Shown in pieces: positions 1 through 11,708 of a stretch of 27,776 bases of DNA. The notes beneath the pieces are model-generated. The model saw nothing but the letters and a program-made list of their open reading frames with translations, had not been told where the DNA came from and searched no databases. Numbering within the stretch: the first letter of the stretch is position 1; each line of letters begins with the position of its first letter. The position numbers were made by a program, and so were the translations under genes. Source of the DNA: Collodictyon triciliatum (lineage: Eukaryota > CRuMs); the NCBI GenBank assembly GCA_043381765.1, contig JBHJMP010000986.1, positions 1-27,776 on the forward strand. Direction: 5' to 3'.

Positions 1-258
1 TTCTCTCTTTTTTCTCTCTTTTTTCTCTCTTTTTTCTCTCTTTTTTCTCTCTTTTTTCTCTCTTTTTTCTCTCTTTTTTCTCTCTTTTTCTCTCTTTTTC
101 TCTCTTTTTCTCTCTTTTTTCTCTCTTTTTTCTCTCTTTTCTCTCTCTTTTTTCTCTCTTTTTTCTCTCTTTTTTCTCTCTTTTTTCTCTCTTTTTTTTC
201 TCTTTTTTTTTCTCTTTTTTTTCTCTTTTTCTTTTCTTTTCTTTTTTTCTTTTCTTTT
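1..258. repeat. Polypyrimidine microsatellite
   Basis: A nearly pure T/C tract built mainly from an 11-nt unit (six T then CTCTC), drifting to runs of T with isolated C near its right end. It stops about 50 nt before the first ATG of the Ost-alpha-type gene, so it lies in that gene's upstream region. No coding signal is seen in it. Confidence 0.95.
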
Positions 259-309
259 AACTCGTGCCCTTCTCCTTTTGTACGTGTTCCTCATAGGACC
301 AAGATAAGG

Positions 310-2681
310 ATGGCTGTAGACTTTGAAGGATTGGGTCCAACCACAACTGATGCAGTGACGGGAGTAATCTTTTTCCTTTGCTTGGTTGTGTCAGTTGCGA
401 ACCTCAACCGTCATTTCGAGGAGTGGCGCTCTCCACAGATTCAGGTTCTTTTATTTATTTATTTATTATTTATTTATTATATATTTATTATATATTTATT
501 ATATATTTATTTTTGTTTCTTTCCTTCTTCCACTATGATTTTTTTTATTTTGTTGTGTACACATCCTCCGATTGTATGTCTGAAGCTTAACTGAACTACC
601 AGATTCTATATTCCCGGCTGATTCTACTTCCTGCGGTAAAGTATTCTCAATGCGTTTTTTTTTTTTTTTCATTTTTGGTGACATATTTTCTTGTCTTTGG
701 TACGCAGGTCAAGAAACACCAAAATCCTGTTTGCATCTTTGTTGCACTCTAGAATTTTACTATGTGTTCGTCATCTAACCATTCAACGAAAAAGATATTT
801 TCGTTCACGGGTATGTTTACCGTCCTGGAAACACATTGGGGCGAATATGCGGAGATAATCCGAGGAGCGTGAGTCGTTATTTTCTTTTCCTCTATGTCTG
901 CCATCATTGATAAAGTGTGTGTAGTCCTATTTTGACCTATCGATCCTCGCAGATTCGAATCTTACTGTTTGTACTGCTTCTTTGCTCTCATGCTTGTATT
1001 TGGTGGCGGAGAGAAGAGAATTACAAAAGAATTAGAAGACACTGTATGTTGATATTTCATGCCAATGACTTTAATACATAAATCTTAATTTTTTTTCATC
1101 CGACAGCAAGTATGGTATATAAATATTGTTTTGATATTACTCGCCCAATAACTACTAAATGTTCGAACATGTCTCCAGAAAATGGCTCCTGCTGAGGGCC
1201 GTGCAAAACTCTCACACGCTGGTAGACTATGCCGGTCATTTTGCCCTCCTTTTCCCACAGCAACGTCTGTTCTCATAAAATACACCATCATAAACTTCAC
1301 TGCTATTTACCTTTCTTTTTTATCTTATTGTTGTTGTTATTATTATTGTTATTATTGTTATTATTGTTATTATTATTGTCATCGTTATTGTTATATATAA
1401 ATTATATGTTCGGGTATTCACAGAAATAGTTTCTCAAATAGATTCTTCATGAGATTGGCTAAAATCGCATTGGTCCAATTTATGGTTCTGAAACCTTTAT
1501 TCGGACTTTTAACTGCTTACTACGTCAACCAAGACAGTGAAACAAATGATACTGGTAGCGCAGTTTTGGCTTTCAAAATTTTGGGCTTTTTTTCGATGTT
1601 TGTATCCTTTGAAAACACGCCTTTGGTTTCATATCATGTCGAAAATCATATGTAACCTTCATTCATTTGTAAAATGAGCTAGAGCTCTGTCCTATTTTAT
1701 TTCAACAGTAAGTCACATAGTTACTAATATGAGAGAAAGAGTGATTTGAGTCCATTATTATCTTTAACTATTTCCTTAGTTAGCGTTCTACTTTTTGCTC
1801 AACGTATACCTTTGCATCAAACCCCGGCTAGAAGGTTTTTCAATGCAAATATGTTGAATAAAGTAAAAGATAGTATTTCGTTAACTAGCTCTTTCATGGC
1901 GATATTTAGGATTGGGTGCTGGGACGAAATTTTTGTTGATTAAGCTCATCGTGTTCATCATCATTTTGTAAGTAATGAAATCATGGATTCTTTTAATTTT
2001 ATTTTTGATTTCCAATTTAAACTGCATTATTCATTAATTGTATCGCTTGGCATCTGATTGCTTTGGTGCTTTTTATATATAAAACATTCTTTGTATAGTC
2101 AAGGACTTGTTGTTTCTTCCCTTGTTGACAGAGACAAGATTAATGCTAAGCATGGATTTTCTGCAGAGAAACGAGGCGAACGCATCCACGTAAACACATA
2201 AAAAAAAAATTGCTGTTTCTTTATACTACCTTTACAAAGATATCGCTCCCACCAGAGTCATCTGACTCGAAACGGTCTGAGCATCCATCCACTTAAACAC
2301 TCCATTTCTAGTCTTTTCTCATCACGCTAGAGATGTTCATCTTCTCGGTCGTTTTTTGGTTTTCTTTCAGCCCCCATGACCGCCACATCAAAGAAAGAAA
2401 TCGCGCATCTGCAACTATGGCTTACAAATACTTTAAAGTACGTTAGTCTTTCAATAATTAAGCATCCTACCCATTAAGTAATTCTTGCCAACTCTATTAC
2501 TTCCTCTTGTTATTACCTCAATTGAAAAAGAAAATGTATGGGTAACTATTTGGTCTCATCTCTTCAATATCCTTCTGACTTTACGCATAACTCCCCCAAG
2601 CTTTTCGCTTTCTACGACATTCTTTACACGCCATTGGAGCCGGCCACGGTGCACACCATTGAGGAGCTTGGTGAATTATAG
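310..2681 (+). CDS. Ost-alpha/TMEM184 family multi-pass membrane protein
   Basis: This family (organic solute transporter alpha/TMEM184) has seven membrane segments and sits in endomembranes or the plasma membrane; the substrate here is unknown. Exons by phase: 310-444, 603-635, 753-868, 953-1043, 1179-1264, 1442-1601, 1780-1834, 1910-1967, 2099-2189, 2256-2274, 2331-2437, then a last exon from about 2531 to the TAG at 2679-2681. This gives about 365 residues, normal for the family. Family-like stretches include RLILLPA (TM2), FESYCLYCFFALMLVFGGGE (the YEAF..GG region), ALVQFMVLKPL (the QF.V.KP signature), KFLLIKLIVF, and EMFIFSVVFWFSF (the conserved EM). All junctions are in frame except entry to the last exon, which is out of phase, so a small exon near 2440-2530 may be missing. 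The 5' end of the 753 exon is also uncertain. Confidence 0.82.
445..602 (+). repeat. AT-rich repeat inside intron 1 of the Ost-alpha-type gene
   Basis: The first intron contains short TTTATTTA/TATATTTATTA repeats (about 448-513). The flanking exons join in phase 0 between RSPQIQ and ILYSRLILLPA, so the repeat is removed by splicing. Confidence 0.7.
1319..1398 (+). repeat. TTATTG-type microsatellite in an intron
   Basis: Imperfect repeats of TTATTG and TTATTATTG lie in the intron between the 1179-1264 and 1442-1601 exons of the Ost-alpha-type gene. The repeat is T-rich on the sense strand and lies about 45 nt before the acceptor. Confidence 0.8.
2256..2274 (+). other. 19-nt microexon of the Ost-alpha-type gene
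   Basis: The exon is bounded by CCACCAG on the left and GTCTGA on the right. Its 19 nt are exactly the 3n+1 length needed to join the phase-0 end at 2189 to the exon at 2331, where the codon GAG starts the conserved EM motif. The result, ERIHSHLTRNEMFIF, has the spacing expected for the family. It is inferred from phase and alignment only. Confidence 0.5.
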
Positions 2682-2942
2682 AAATCTTTCATGAAGATTC
2701 TGTTTCGCTTTTTTTTTTTTCTCGTTTTCTTTGGTCAAGCAACTCCATCAATATTCGCGTCTCGCATCATGCACTACGCAGCGATGGCTTGGATGTGTGG
2801 TTGATCCCACCACCGAAAGAAAATAAACCGAGCAAAGATTCCATTTAAAGAAAACACTTGTTTCTTTGTCCACCGCTTCAGGGGCGCCGCAAATCCGGAT
2901 TTTTTAGAACTTTACGTTTTTGTATGTTGTTTCTGTTTATTC

Positions 2943-2948
2943 AATAAA
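2943..2948 (+). terminator. Candidate polyadenylation signal (AATAAA)
   Basis: AATAAA lies about 260 nt after the stop of the Ost-alpha-type gene and before the next gene. This supports two separate transcripts rather than one. Confidence 0.45.
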
Positions 2949-3218
2949 ATTCATACGAAATGGGAATATGTCTATTGTCCTTTTTGATTATTTTCATTGA
3001 ATATTCTGCCCTGTGTCCATAACCCCTCTTACTCCCGCAGCTGTCCGATAAGCCTCGCCCGGCGTAAACTAACGTTGTGGCATCAAAGAAGTCGGCAACA
3101 ACTCGGGCGATTCGTTACTCAGTCGCACAGAAGCGCGGACGTGTCTCCATTTCATCGATTATATCGCGTTTTTATTACAACACATACTTTCCTATGACTT
3201 TTTATGCTTGTTAATTTT

Positions 3219-4552
3219 ATGGCTTATTTTAATCCTTTTTTTAAGGTCTATCAAGCGGATGTACCTGATGCTGCGCAATTTGGTCTATTCTACGGGTGGA
3301 TTGGCGTGTTTATCTTCTTTGGTAGTATCATGGTTGGTTCTATAATCTTCAAGATTATCAAGGTTTGTCTAATCTGACATTGAGAAAAGAATCTATGTCC
3401 TTCAATACGGATAGTGGTCTGAAAAGGGACAAATTAGCAGGATAACATGCATTCGTTTTAAAATAAAGTCGCTCGGGATAGGTTACAAGGGCTGCTCGTG
3501 GGAACGCCCGTAATTATCGGCAATACTTTCGTCTAATGGTTCTGTGTTGCATGGTCATGTTTGTGTTTATCTTCATCTTCGCTTACCGTTTCCACATGTG
3601 GGTTGTTCGTGAGGGAATTGAGGTATTTATTTATATCGGTATATCGTTTCTATCCTTCAACCGCCTTTCTTTTGAAGCATATTTTATACAGCATCAGCAT
3701 TTGCAAATATTGTAGCTAAGGTATATGATAGTTTGTGTGTCAAATGGAGTTTGGTCTATTTCTTGCCGTTAACTTTTTCACTACCAATATTTTTTTATCT
3801 TTAGAATAGCATAGCAGATAACGTGCGCTGCCGAGGGTCTCAGTTCGATACAGAGTGTCCACCCACAAAAGAGCCTTCTTTCACTCTATGGATTCTCGGT
3901 GCCATCAGCCCTGCATCTCAAGTATGAGATAATTTATATATTCCAAGGTTGCCTACACCTTCTATTTTCAAACTGTAGAGTAACTCGTCGAATAACAGGA
4001 GGAATTCAAAACAGATTGTACAGAAGAGTGGGAGGAAAAAAGTCAAGATTTTTATTATTTCCCATTTATCTCTCGTCACAGGGCGTTCTTGTCTTCATAT
4101 TCTTCGGACTGACCGAAGAGAACTTCAAGTTGTGGAAAAGCCTCATCCTCGACGGAAACACCGGCCTTATATCTGAGCGCCTTTCATCAAAAAACAAGTC
4201 CACTGGCAGGTCCGGCATTGAGATGGAGAGACTGCGCACGTCCCCATCTGCAACAGCAAGCGGATTCAATGCTGCATCCAAGAGCGCCTCTAAGGCTACA
4301 ATCTCAAAGGCAGACAGCACAGGGAAGACCTCAGGCAGCTTAGGCGAGTCTTCACCCTTGGCCGAGCAAACTCAAACTCCGCCAGCGTCTCCAACACAGC
4401 AAGACTCGTTCCAAGTATCACCTGCCGCAGACCCAAGGGAGGACGAAATGCACGCCAATCCCAGACACGGCCAAGAGACAGCGTCTATTTCTGTAGAAGC
4501 CCACGCCAATACTGACCCTGTCCTTTCTCCGGGCCCGGTGGACTTGGACTAA
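3219..4552 (+). CDS. Three-segment membrane protein resembling the C-terminal half of a GPCR
   Basis: Four exons join in phase 0: 3219-3362, 3482-3622, 3805-3921 and 4082-4552, giving 290 residues. Segment 1 contains FYGWIGVFIFFGSIMVG. A basic loop (RAARGNARNYRQYFR) leads to segment 2 (LMVLCCMVMFVFIFIFAY). A Cys-containing loop leads to segment 3, spread over WILGAISPASQ and GVLVFIFFGLTEENFKLWK. A 130-residue Ser/Thr/Pro-rich tail follows. The order and the positively charged loops resemble TM5-TM7 of frizzled/cAMP-receptor-like GPCRs, with a phosphorylatable cytosolic tail; this is weak resemblance, not identification. No exons for TM1-TM4 were found upstream. The ATG at 3219 is in frame, but 3246 could instead be a splice acceptor (TTTTTTTAAG), in which case the 5' end is missing. 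It is either a true three-pass protein or a truncated receptor. Confidence 0.6.
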
Positions 4553-5160
4553 CCCCATGCATTCTTTTCTCTCCGTCCACCAATTGGTGTAGATGAATCT
4601 TATTCTTCACTATGATTTTTTTTTTTTTTTTTTTTACTTCTCTTTTACTTCTCTGCTAGTCATTCTTTCTGCTTACAGACGCTCTATGTCTCCCAGAGGA
4701 CTCATAGAAAACAAGAAAATACGACAAACGAATGATTTATGAATACATGTCTTCTGCTATCATTTCTTTGTGTCGGTTTGTCCATCTTGCCTCCGTATTC
4801 ACCCACATCACAGACGAACCCCGATGACACAATTCCCCGAGAGGAGCGGACAGCGCGTAGCGCGAGTGCCGAATATCTTAAGTTGTGACAAATATGTATA
4901 TTGATTGTCAAAATTATATTATAAAAGCTCCATCAGAATCACTTAAAGCAACTAATTAATAATATGTAGTATATTCCATATTTAGTATATTGACCTATGT
5001 CGTTTGTGGATTTTCTTACAGAGCATTTTTCAAAGAATCTTCTGCAAATGGGCATCTGTCCGTTGGCTGCACGAGCGGTTTGGTTCATTCGATCTCCCAA
5101 ATAACGCGAATGATTGCACTAAAATGGTATGGACTCTCAGATTGAGGAAGCCTTTGATCA
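4553..5160. other. Intergenic region, no gene seen
   Basis: This holds the 3' flank of the three-segment membrane protein, with a 20-nt T run at 4616-4635 and then AT-rich sequence. Open frames here are short and lack convincing splice context. Confidence 0.6.
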
Positions 5161-5450
5161 AGTCAGATTAATCCGAATCTCGGGCGACGAGCTTGAAGCA
5201 CCTTTATGCCGAAGAGAGCGAAAATACCAAGGAATAATATAAAATAATAATAATAATGATAATAATAATAATAATAAAGAGGTTTACTGGCCTGCCACAC
5301 GATTCCCACTGCAAAAGCTACAAGAAGAGCATTAGAATCAGAGAGAGCTATATTTATTTTCCTCTTTTCCGACAACTCGACAAAAATCCTATGTCTGATC
5401 ACTAGCACCTGCGCATCGCTGGATGCTCGCACAAAACTTGTTCATGTGCC
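5161..5450 (-). other. Possible small minus-strand coding exons with an AAT/ATT repeat
   Basis: An 89-codon minus-strand frame (5432 to 5163) crosses a Tyr-encoding repeat (about 5238-5279 on the plus strand). Either side of it are a hydrophobic stretch, LLVAFAVGIVWQ, and a second one, FLGIFALFGI. Splice-like signals are also present: an ATG near 5443 reading MNKFCASIQRCA before a GTGC donor, and a TTTTGCAG acceptor. Several alternative models are open and none matches a family I recognise. It would be divergently oriented to the EF-hand gene. Confidence 0.2.
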
Positions 5451-5618
5451 TAACCCCTCCCATCTGGAGTTGTTTGTCAAGTTTCTGCGTTGGATAAGAA
5501 GCACATTTTTTTTATGTGGAGAGATCAAAGACATATTATTTGGCTGTTAGTGATCTGTTTTCTATCTTCCCACAGGAGAAGGGAAAAGAAAGAAAGGCTC
5601 CTTCAGTCGTGGACGCTC

Positions 5619-8600
5619 ATGTCGCAATCTCCTTCGGAAGAGCTTATTCGTAAAGTGCGTGCATCCTTTTCCCAAGTTGACACCGAGGACACCGGGCGCA
5701 TCGATCTGAATGGATTTAAAAGGGTATGCAAACTCTTTTCTTTCCCGTACTTTTCAATCAATTAGGTTCGCTGTTTAACCTCATTCAACCGGCCCTCTTT
5801 GTTGATCTCGTTACTTATTTTAAGGTGGTCATGTCCTTGTCCTTGTCATTTACGGACGGGCAAGTGGAAGAAATGATGGAAAATCTGGATGCAGGTATCT
5901 TTTAGTTCAAAAAGCATCCACGTTCATATCCTCCTGTTTGCATATGAATTCTAATTTGCTCGATTGTTTGATTTTGTGTGTTTTGTTTATTATTATTTTG
6001 TATCGGTAATAGCCTGGACATTTTTTTTTCATAAAATGAATCATAGATCAGGATGGTTACATAACCCTGGACGATTTTATTGATGGGATATGCTCCATGG
6101 TCCAGCCAGGTTTATAATCCTATCGTCATATCTTCTTTATCTTCACACTCCTGATAAAGGATGATATTTGATGCTTCCTGTGTTGTAACTTTACCCGGAC
6201 AACTTATATTCATAGCTCCAGACCGAGCATTTCCCATATCTCCCTTTCGCCCAAGAGCAAGAAAATCTCTAACAAAGGTAACTTGAATTCTGTCGTTTTA
6301 TTTTTTTAAGTAATGTACCAAATCCATTGAATCAACAGCGCAATACTATCATGACAACACTCACCATCAATATTACACAACAGGAACAAAGTGAGGAACT
6401 TAAGCGGTTAGAAGATTTCTATGAAAAGGTATCAAGTAAAGGAATCCCGTCATTCTCTCTTGAATTTTAATTATTTTTTTTACCAGCCATGCAATATGAC
6501 TACCTATCTCACAGTGTTTTGGTATATTGCTCGTTAATAGCGCATCGAGCGTCTTCAGAACAAATTAATGGAGTCAGAAACTAGGGAGAGTCTTGCGGTT
6601 CAAGAAAATAATGATACGATTATTGAGAATGAATCATTAAGGAGGAAAGTTGCTAATCTTGAAAACAAGAACCGTGAACTTGAGTCTGAGGTGTGGTGAT
6701 GCGCATTAATAGTCAATTATTTTACTTTGATATGCTATTTGAGCGAGCATCACGTCTTCATGAATTAAAGCAAGTTGTACAATCATATCAAAGATTATGA
6801 GACTTGATACTGAAGCATCCAGACTGGCAGACGAAGTTTCCATGCTTCAGAGCGCAAGTCGAAAGACTATAGAGGACATGAAAGGTGTCTTTTTTGTTTT
6901 TTGCTCATATTTTCACACCTACTTTTATTACTTATTATTGGCACTGTATGATGGATTGCATAATTTCGCTTCAGTTTGAAATACTAGCTTTCTGGCTCAT
7001 GAAAGAATACCCAATCCAGGTCAGCATGTGAGCGAAACCACACTGAAAGATAGGATTAAAGACCAGCTTACTAATGATAAAGTGGAGCTGGAAAAAAAAG
7101 TCCAAGACATACAATTGAAATTTCGCGAGTTACAACGGACCAATGCGGATGTCAGTATATTGTTATCTCCTTTTTAATGGGTAACTAGACAAATACTAAA
7201 CGATAATCATTAAAAAAAAAATTGCCCATAGTTAAAGTCAAATTTTGAATACGTTGAAATGGAGCGTGAACAAATTCGAGTACAGTTACAACATTCTACT
7301 GTGCAAATCAGAGAACTTGAATCACAAGTACATTCTTTCTTTATTTCATTTCATTTCGTCTATTCATATTTCCAGTCATCTTTTAATCACAGTAGTATGA
7401 TTAAATGAGATTAGGAGTCCTAGTATCTCCTACTATCCTTAGAATTCGTTTATCATGCTGAAATTACCAAAAATAAACATAGCTACTCAAACGCGAGGCA
7501 GCTCTTCAAACATGTGAATCAGAAAAGGCCAATCTTGCCCAGAGTGTAAATACGTAAGATTCATTAAAATTTTATATTATCATTTGCTCATAAGGTGCAC
7601 TTAAAGGATTGTTTTTCAATTTCTAACTGCAATTAAACTGCTAGACATGAAGAAAAACTTGAGCGCATGAAACATGCTTTTCAGGTATTCATACATCAAC
7701 GATTATTCCTACGAACGTGCTCGGCTGCTGAAGAAAAAAATATTTCCAATTAAGTTTGAATGTATCTGTCGACTTTGACATGGGAAGCCTTATTCATTCA
7801 TTTGTCATAACCATACATATATCTTTTAGGAGAGGATTCATGAATTCCAGAACATGTGTGTCACTAAGTTAGCTGAAAAGGATACCGAACTGCAGAAACT
7901 TAAAGAGGTTGAAAGGAATTATATGCACTCCAATAATCTATCACCAATTTTTCTCGTATTATTATTGTTATTATTATTGTTATTATTATTGTTATTATTA
8001 TTGTTATTATTATTGTTATTATTATTGTTATTATTATTGTTATTATTATTGTTATTATTTTTGTTATTATTTTTGTTATTATTTTTGTTATTATTTTTGT
8101 TATTATTTTTGTTATTATTTTTGTTATTATTTTTGTTATTGTTATTATTATTGTTATTATTATTGTTATTATTATTGAAAATTGTCAGAAATATGATGGA
8201 TACTTCATATTGCAGGAAACCCCTTCAAACTCCAAGAACTATGGTCAACTGAGTCCTAATTTTTTTCAAGCCATCCGCAGCATCCTATCCTTTCTTAAGA
8301 AATCAACTATTTCGACCAGGTTTAGCACCTATATATCGATTATTTTATTTTCTCTGCGTCCTGGGAAATTATATATTGTTATTTTCCAATATCTTTGTGT
8401 CGATACCATATACAGTATTTCATGCAATTATGACGCTGTGGTTTATATTGTGGTTGACACATATGATTTCTGGGCTGAAGAATGACGTGCGATTGAAGGA
8501 ATTTTTTATGATGTAGGGAGTCTGTTCCGGTCGACCAGAGATGGGTATCATTAGTATCGGGTTTAGAATCGGGTCTCTCTCTCATCGAAACTTTTGTCCA

Positions 8601-11600
8601 TTCATCTGAATCTGAAGGGAATCCTGGCCTTTCTCAAGAGGACCATCATTCTAGTTTGTTGGCTCGCTCGGTGAGCTTTATGGAAGAATTTGAAGATTCG
8701 CTCAATCAACCCATTCTTCAACTCGCATCTGAAGGTACTTCATCTTCTTTTTTATCTTTTTTTATTGCTCATAATGCGGTAACTTTTGTTTATAATAATT
8801 TGCTATCCTCTAACTAGTGGAGGCAGATGGAATTGCGTTAAAGAAAAAGTTGGATGAAGGTCGCTCAGTCATCAAGAGTCAGCAAAAAAATGTTTGATTT
8901 AGTCCTTTCCATTATATTTTTTAATTTTCTTACCAATTATAAACTGCATAGATTACACATATGACCTCTATATGCCAATCTATCCAAGAGCAAATGAATG
9001 AATTTAGAGATATTATCGATATTCTGTTAAAGAAACTTATATCACAGCTACCAGAGTGAGTCCTACATTAGCTTTTCTTCTTTTCTTTAAAATAAAATTA
9101 GAGGAAACATAAAACTATTCCAATCTCGTATATAAAGCTATTATATCCTCTCTAACCAATCATTGCAATGCATAGGTCTCAAGCCTACATCTCAGATGAG
9201 TCAGAGGACCCCAGCCAAGGTCATTCTGGGGCTGAATCTCTTCCATTTCACAATTTACTCAGACTCGCCCAGTCCAATATGAAGAATTTCAAGTTATATG
9301 GATATTACACCAAAAAGTGGCTTGCTCTCAAGATTAAGCAAGTAGAAGCCGATTCAATTTCGAGTTTCAAGCAAAGCGCGAACAGCACTCTGGACCTAAG
9401 CATGAATGGATCTACATCTTTCTCGAAGAATTCTGCAACAACTCCATCGACTTCAAACTCGGATGCTATTGCAGCTTTGGAACTAAAGAACAATATGCTG
9501 CAAAACGAAATACACGAGAAACGTAACATGATTCAAGAACTAAGAACATATGTTCAACACCAGTCCGAGAAAGAACGACGATTGGTCAACGAAATCTCCG
9601 CTCTACAATCCCAACTTTCTGACCTGAAAAAAGACAAGATTGTAGTTGAAGAGTCTGTAAAGAGACTGTCCCTAGAATTATCGGATGTTCAAAAGAAAGG
9701 AAATGAACTCGAAAGGAATTTGACTCATACATTCCAAGAAAATGACAGGATTGCCCTAGAAAACAAAAAAATGACCCTTCAGTTAGAAGAGTTGCAGGAC
9801 CGTTTAAGATCTTTTGGTAACCCCTATGGCGGTGGTGAACTTGGTCTTGACTACGCATCTCTGGCAACGGCCTGTGGGGATATGGAGAAGGTCTTGTCAG
9901 AAAAAACTCGCCTTGTCGAACACCTTGAGGCCGAGTTGAGAAAGAGAAATGAACAGCTCTCTCAATATTCGAATATGCTACAGGAGAATATAAAGATAAA
10001 AGAAGTCATGGTAGCACAAAAGCAAGACTTGGAAGAAAAGACTATTAAAATCTCAGAGTATGAAAGTGCCTTGGAAGAGAAGAAAAGCATCATACAATCC
10101 TTGGTTCTAGGCAATGAAAAGTCATCAAGCGACCTGTCTCTACAGACTGGTAAAGTCCTATTTTTGGAGTCAAAGGTTGAAGAACTAGAATTTCTACTGT
10201 TGGAAGCACATGAAACAACTAATAGGTTAAGAGAAGATAACTATATGCTGGAAGAACAAACAAATCGGCTTTCAAACGAGCTTTATGCTCTGATACACCA
10301 TCAACAAATCCTCCCTGTGCCGTCTCATCCTCCAGCCCCATCGTCTCTATTTGGTTCAACTGCAAGCCATAGCATACAATCTAATGTCCCGCACAATCAG
10401 GGCCCTTTGGATCAAAATGGAGCTTCAAATGAAGTGTGGATTAAAAATGGTGTCAGTGACAGTCACCTCCATTCCATTGGGATATCTCCGCCTTGTAGCC
10501 CGACAGAGAATCTCAAACAAAGCATTTTGTTTAGGCCTGCATCATTTGATAATCAACTAGGAATTTATCCAAACCAAACTTCAAAAGCTCACGATAACAT
10601 GAAGAAACACGCGCCATTGCAACCCATTAAGGAAAGAGATGGAATATTCGATGTACCTGCTCAAGTTTCTGAACTAAATCCCAATATCTATTCAAATGTT
10701 AATTATGAATCTAGTTACAACACAAAAGGATTAACTGGCCAATTTTCTGAAGCAAATACCGGCGTAAACACCCAAAACCATATTAAATCTGGTGCTCAAT
10801 ACAATAGTGATGAAAGCGAGGAGACAGAGGATACTGAAACAACCCAAAGCGATACAACGGATGATGACAGTGAGGGAAGTTCCGACGTTGCAAACTCCCA
10901 GAAATCAGCATTTTTCTATCCAAGCCATCCACTACGCAGACAAAAGTACCAAAGCGAAGATGACGAAGAGGAAGAGGATTACGATTCCTTGGAGTACAAC
11001 CTAGCCTGGGCACCTGAAGAACCTACCCCAATATTCAGGCGCTCGACTCCTATTCCTTTACTTCGAATTGAAAGTGTCTTAAACCCTGAGCCCAGTAACA
11101 AGAGTGGGGCTGTTGGTGCAGGTCCTGCTGGAACTGTGAGTTCTGTGGTTCAAAACTCAACTAACGTTCCAATGAACGCATCCGTGGCTTTAGGTCAATC
11201 CTCATCGGGTGATACAAACTACGTTCCATCTGGACAATACCTGTTGGCTAAATCCCAAAGTTCTTCAGATAATGCATACCAACCGCCACAGCATCCAACT
11301 GTCCCAAAGCTTGTGGGGTATCAAAATGCACCTGCTATGACGCAAAGCCCTCAATTCATATCACCTGCTCCAAAACCTGGGTTGTCACAATCTGTTGGTT
11401 CCTCACACACAACAGGCGTGGGCTCGAGTTCGAACCAGACATTGCTGTTTGGCTTATCTCAATCCCATGTATCTCAGCAACAGTATCAGCACCAATCCCA
11501 ACAGCAATCCCAACACCAGCATCCACAATTCAATGAGCATAGCCCACCCTACGCACCAGCGCCTAGCCATTTTCCTACTTTCCCACCAACACAGGGAAAT

Positions 11601-11708
11601 CACCCAGGCCAAACTCCACCTCAGCAACACCCTTCCAATCCATCCTCGCGACCAGCTGGCAGCCTTTCTTCTCAAGGAAAGATTCCTCACGGCTCATTCC
11701 GTTACTAA
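5619..11708 (+). CDS. EF-hand coiled-coil scaffold-like protein, 1359 residues, 17 exons
   Basis: Exons: 5619-5723, 5825-5894, 6047-6109, 6216-6277, 6339-6428, 6541-6690, 6794-6884, 7020-7150, 7232-7327, 7483-7553, 7645-7684, 7830-7907, 8216-8319, 8517-8734, 8818-8891, 8952-9055, 9176-11708. All phases agree and total 4080 nt. An EF-hand pair opens the protein. The first loop (D21) is degenerate, with Gly at position 12. The second, DADQDGYITLDD (57-68), is canonical except for Asp at position 12. Coiled coil follows at about 105-370 and again at about 610-890. Then come an acidic stretch (SEDDEEEEDYDS, plus-strand 10954-10989), a WAPEEPTPIFRR segment and a Gln/Pro/Ser-rich disordered tail. 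Calcium binding by loop 2 is likely from the family; a scaffold or trafficking-adaptor role is inference. Rab11-FIP3/4 has a similar layout, but no C-terminal Rab-binding helix is seen. The ATG at 5619 gives MSQSPSEEL; a spliced upstream exon is possible. Confidence 0.85.
7956..8177 (+). repeat. 12-nt microsatellite in intron 12 of the EF-hand gene
   Basis: A tandem array of a 12-nt unit in two versions. TTATTATTATTG occupies the left part and the last copies, and TTATTATTTTTG forms a central block of about eight copies. It would encode poly-Leu/Phe if read, but it lies between a donor at 7908 and an acceptor at 8215 that join two coiled-coil exons in phase 0. Confidence 0.88.

Noticed and set aside
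310-4552. One large gene covering the Ost-alpha-type protein and the GPCR-like segments
   Set aside because: A stop codon at 2679-2681, an AATAAA at 2943 and about 530 nt without plausible exons separate them.
7854-8252. 132-codon frame with a long poly-Leu/Phe run
   Set aside because: The Leu run is the 12-nt microsatellite. The flanking coding segments belong to two exons that join in phase 0 when it is spliced out.
5619-11708. Assignment of the EF-hand protein to Rab11-FIP3/4
   Set aside because: EF-hands plus coiled coil match in layout, but the diagnostic C-terminal Rab-binding helix is absent and the C-terminus is disordered.
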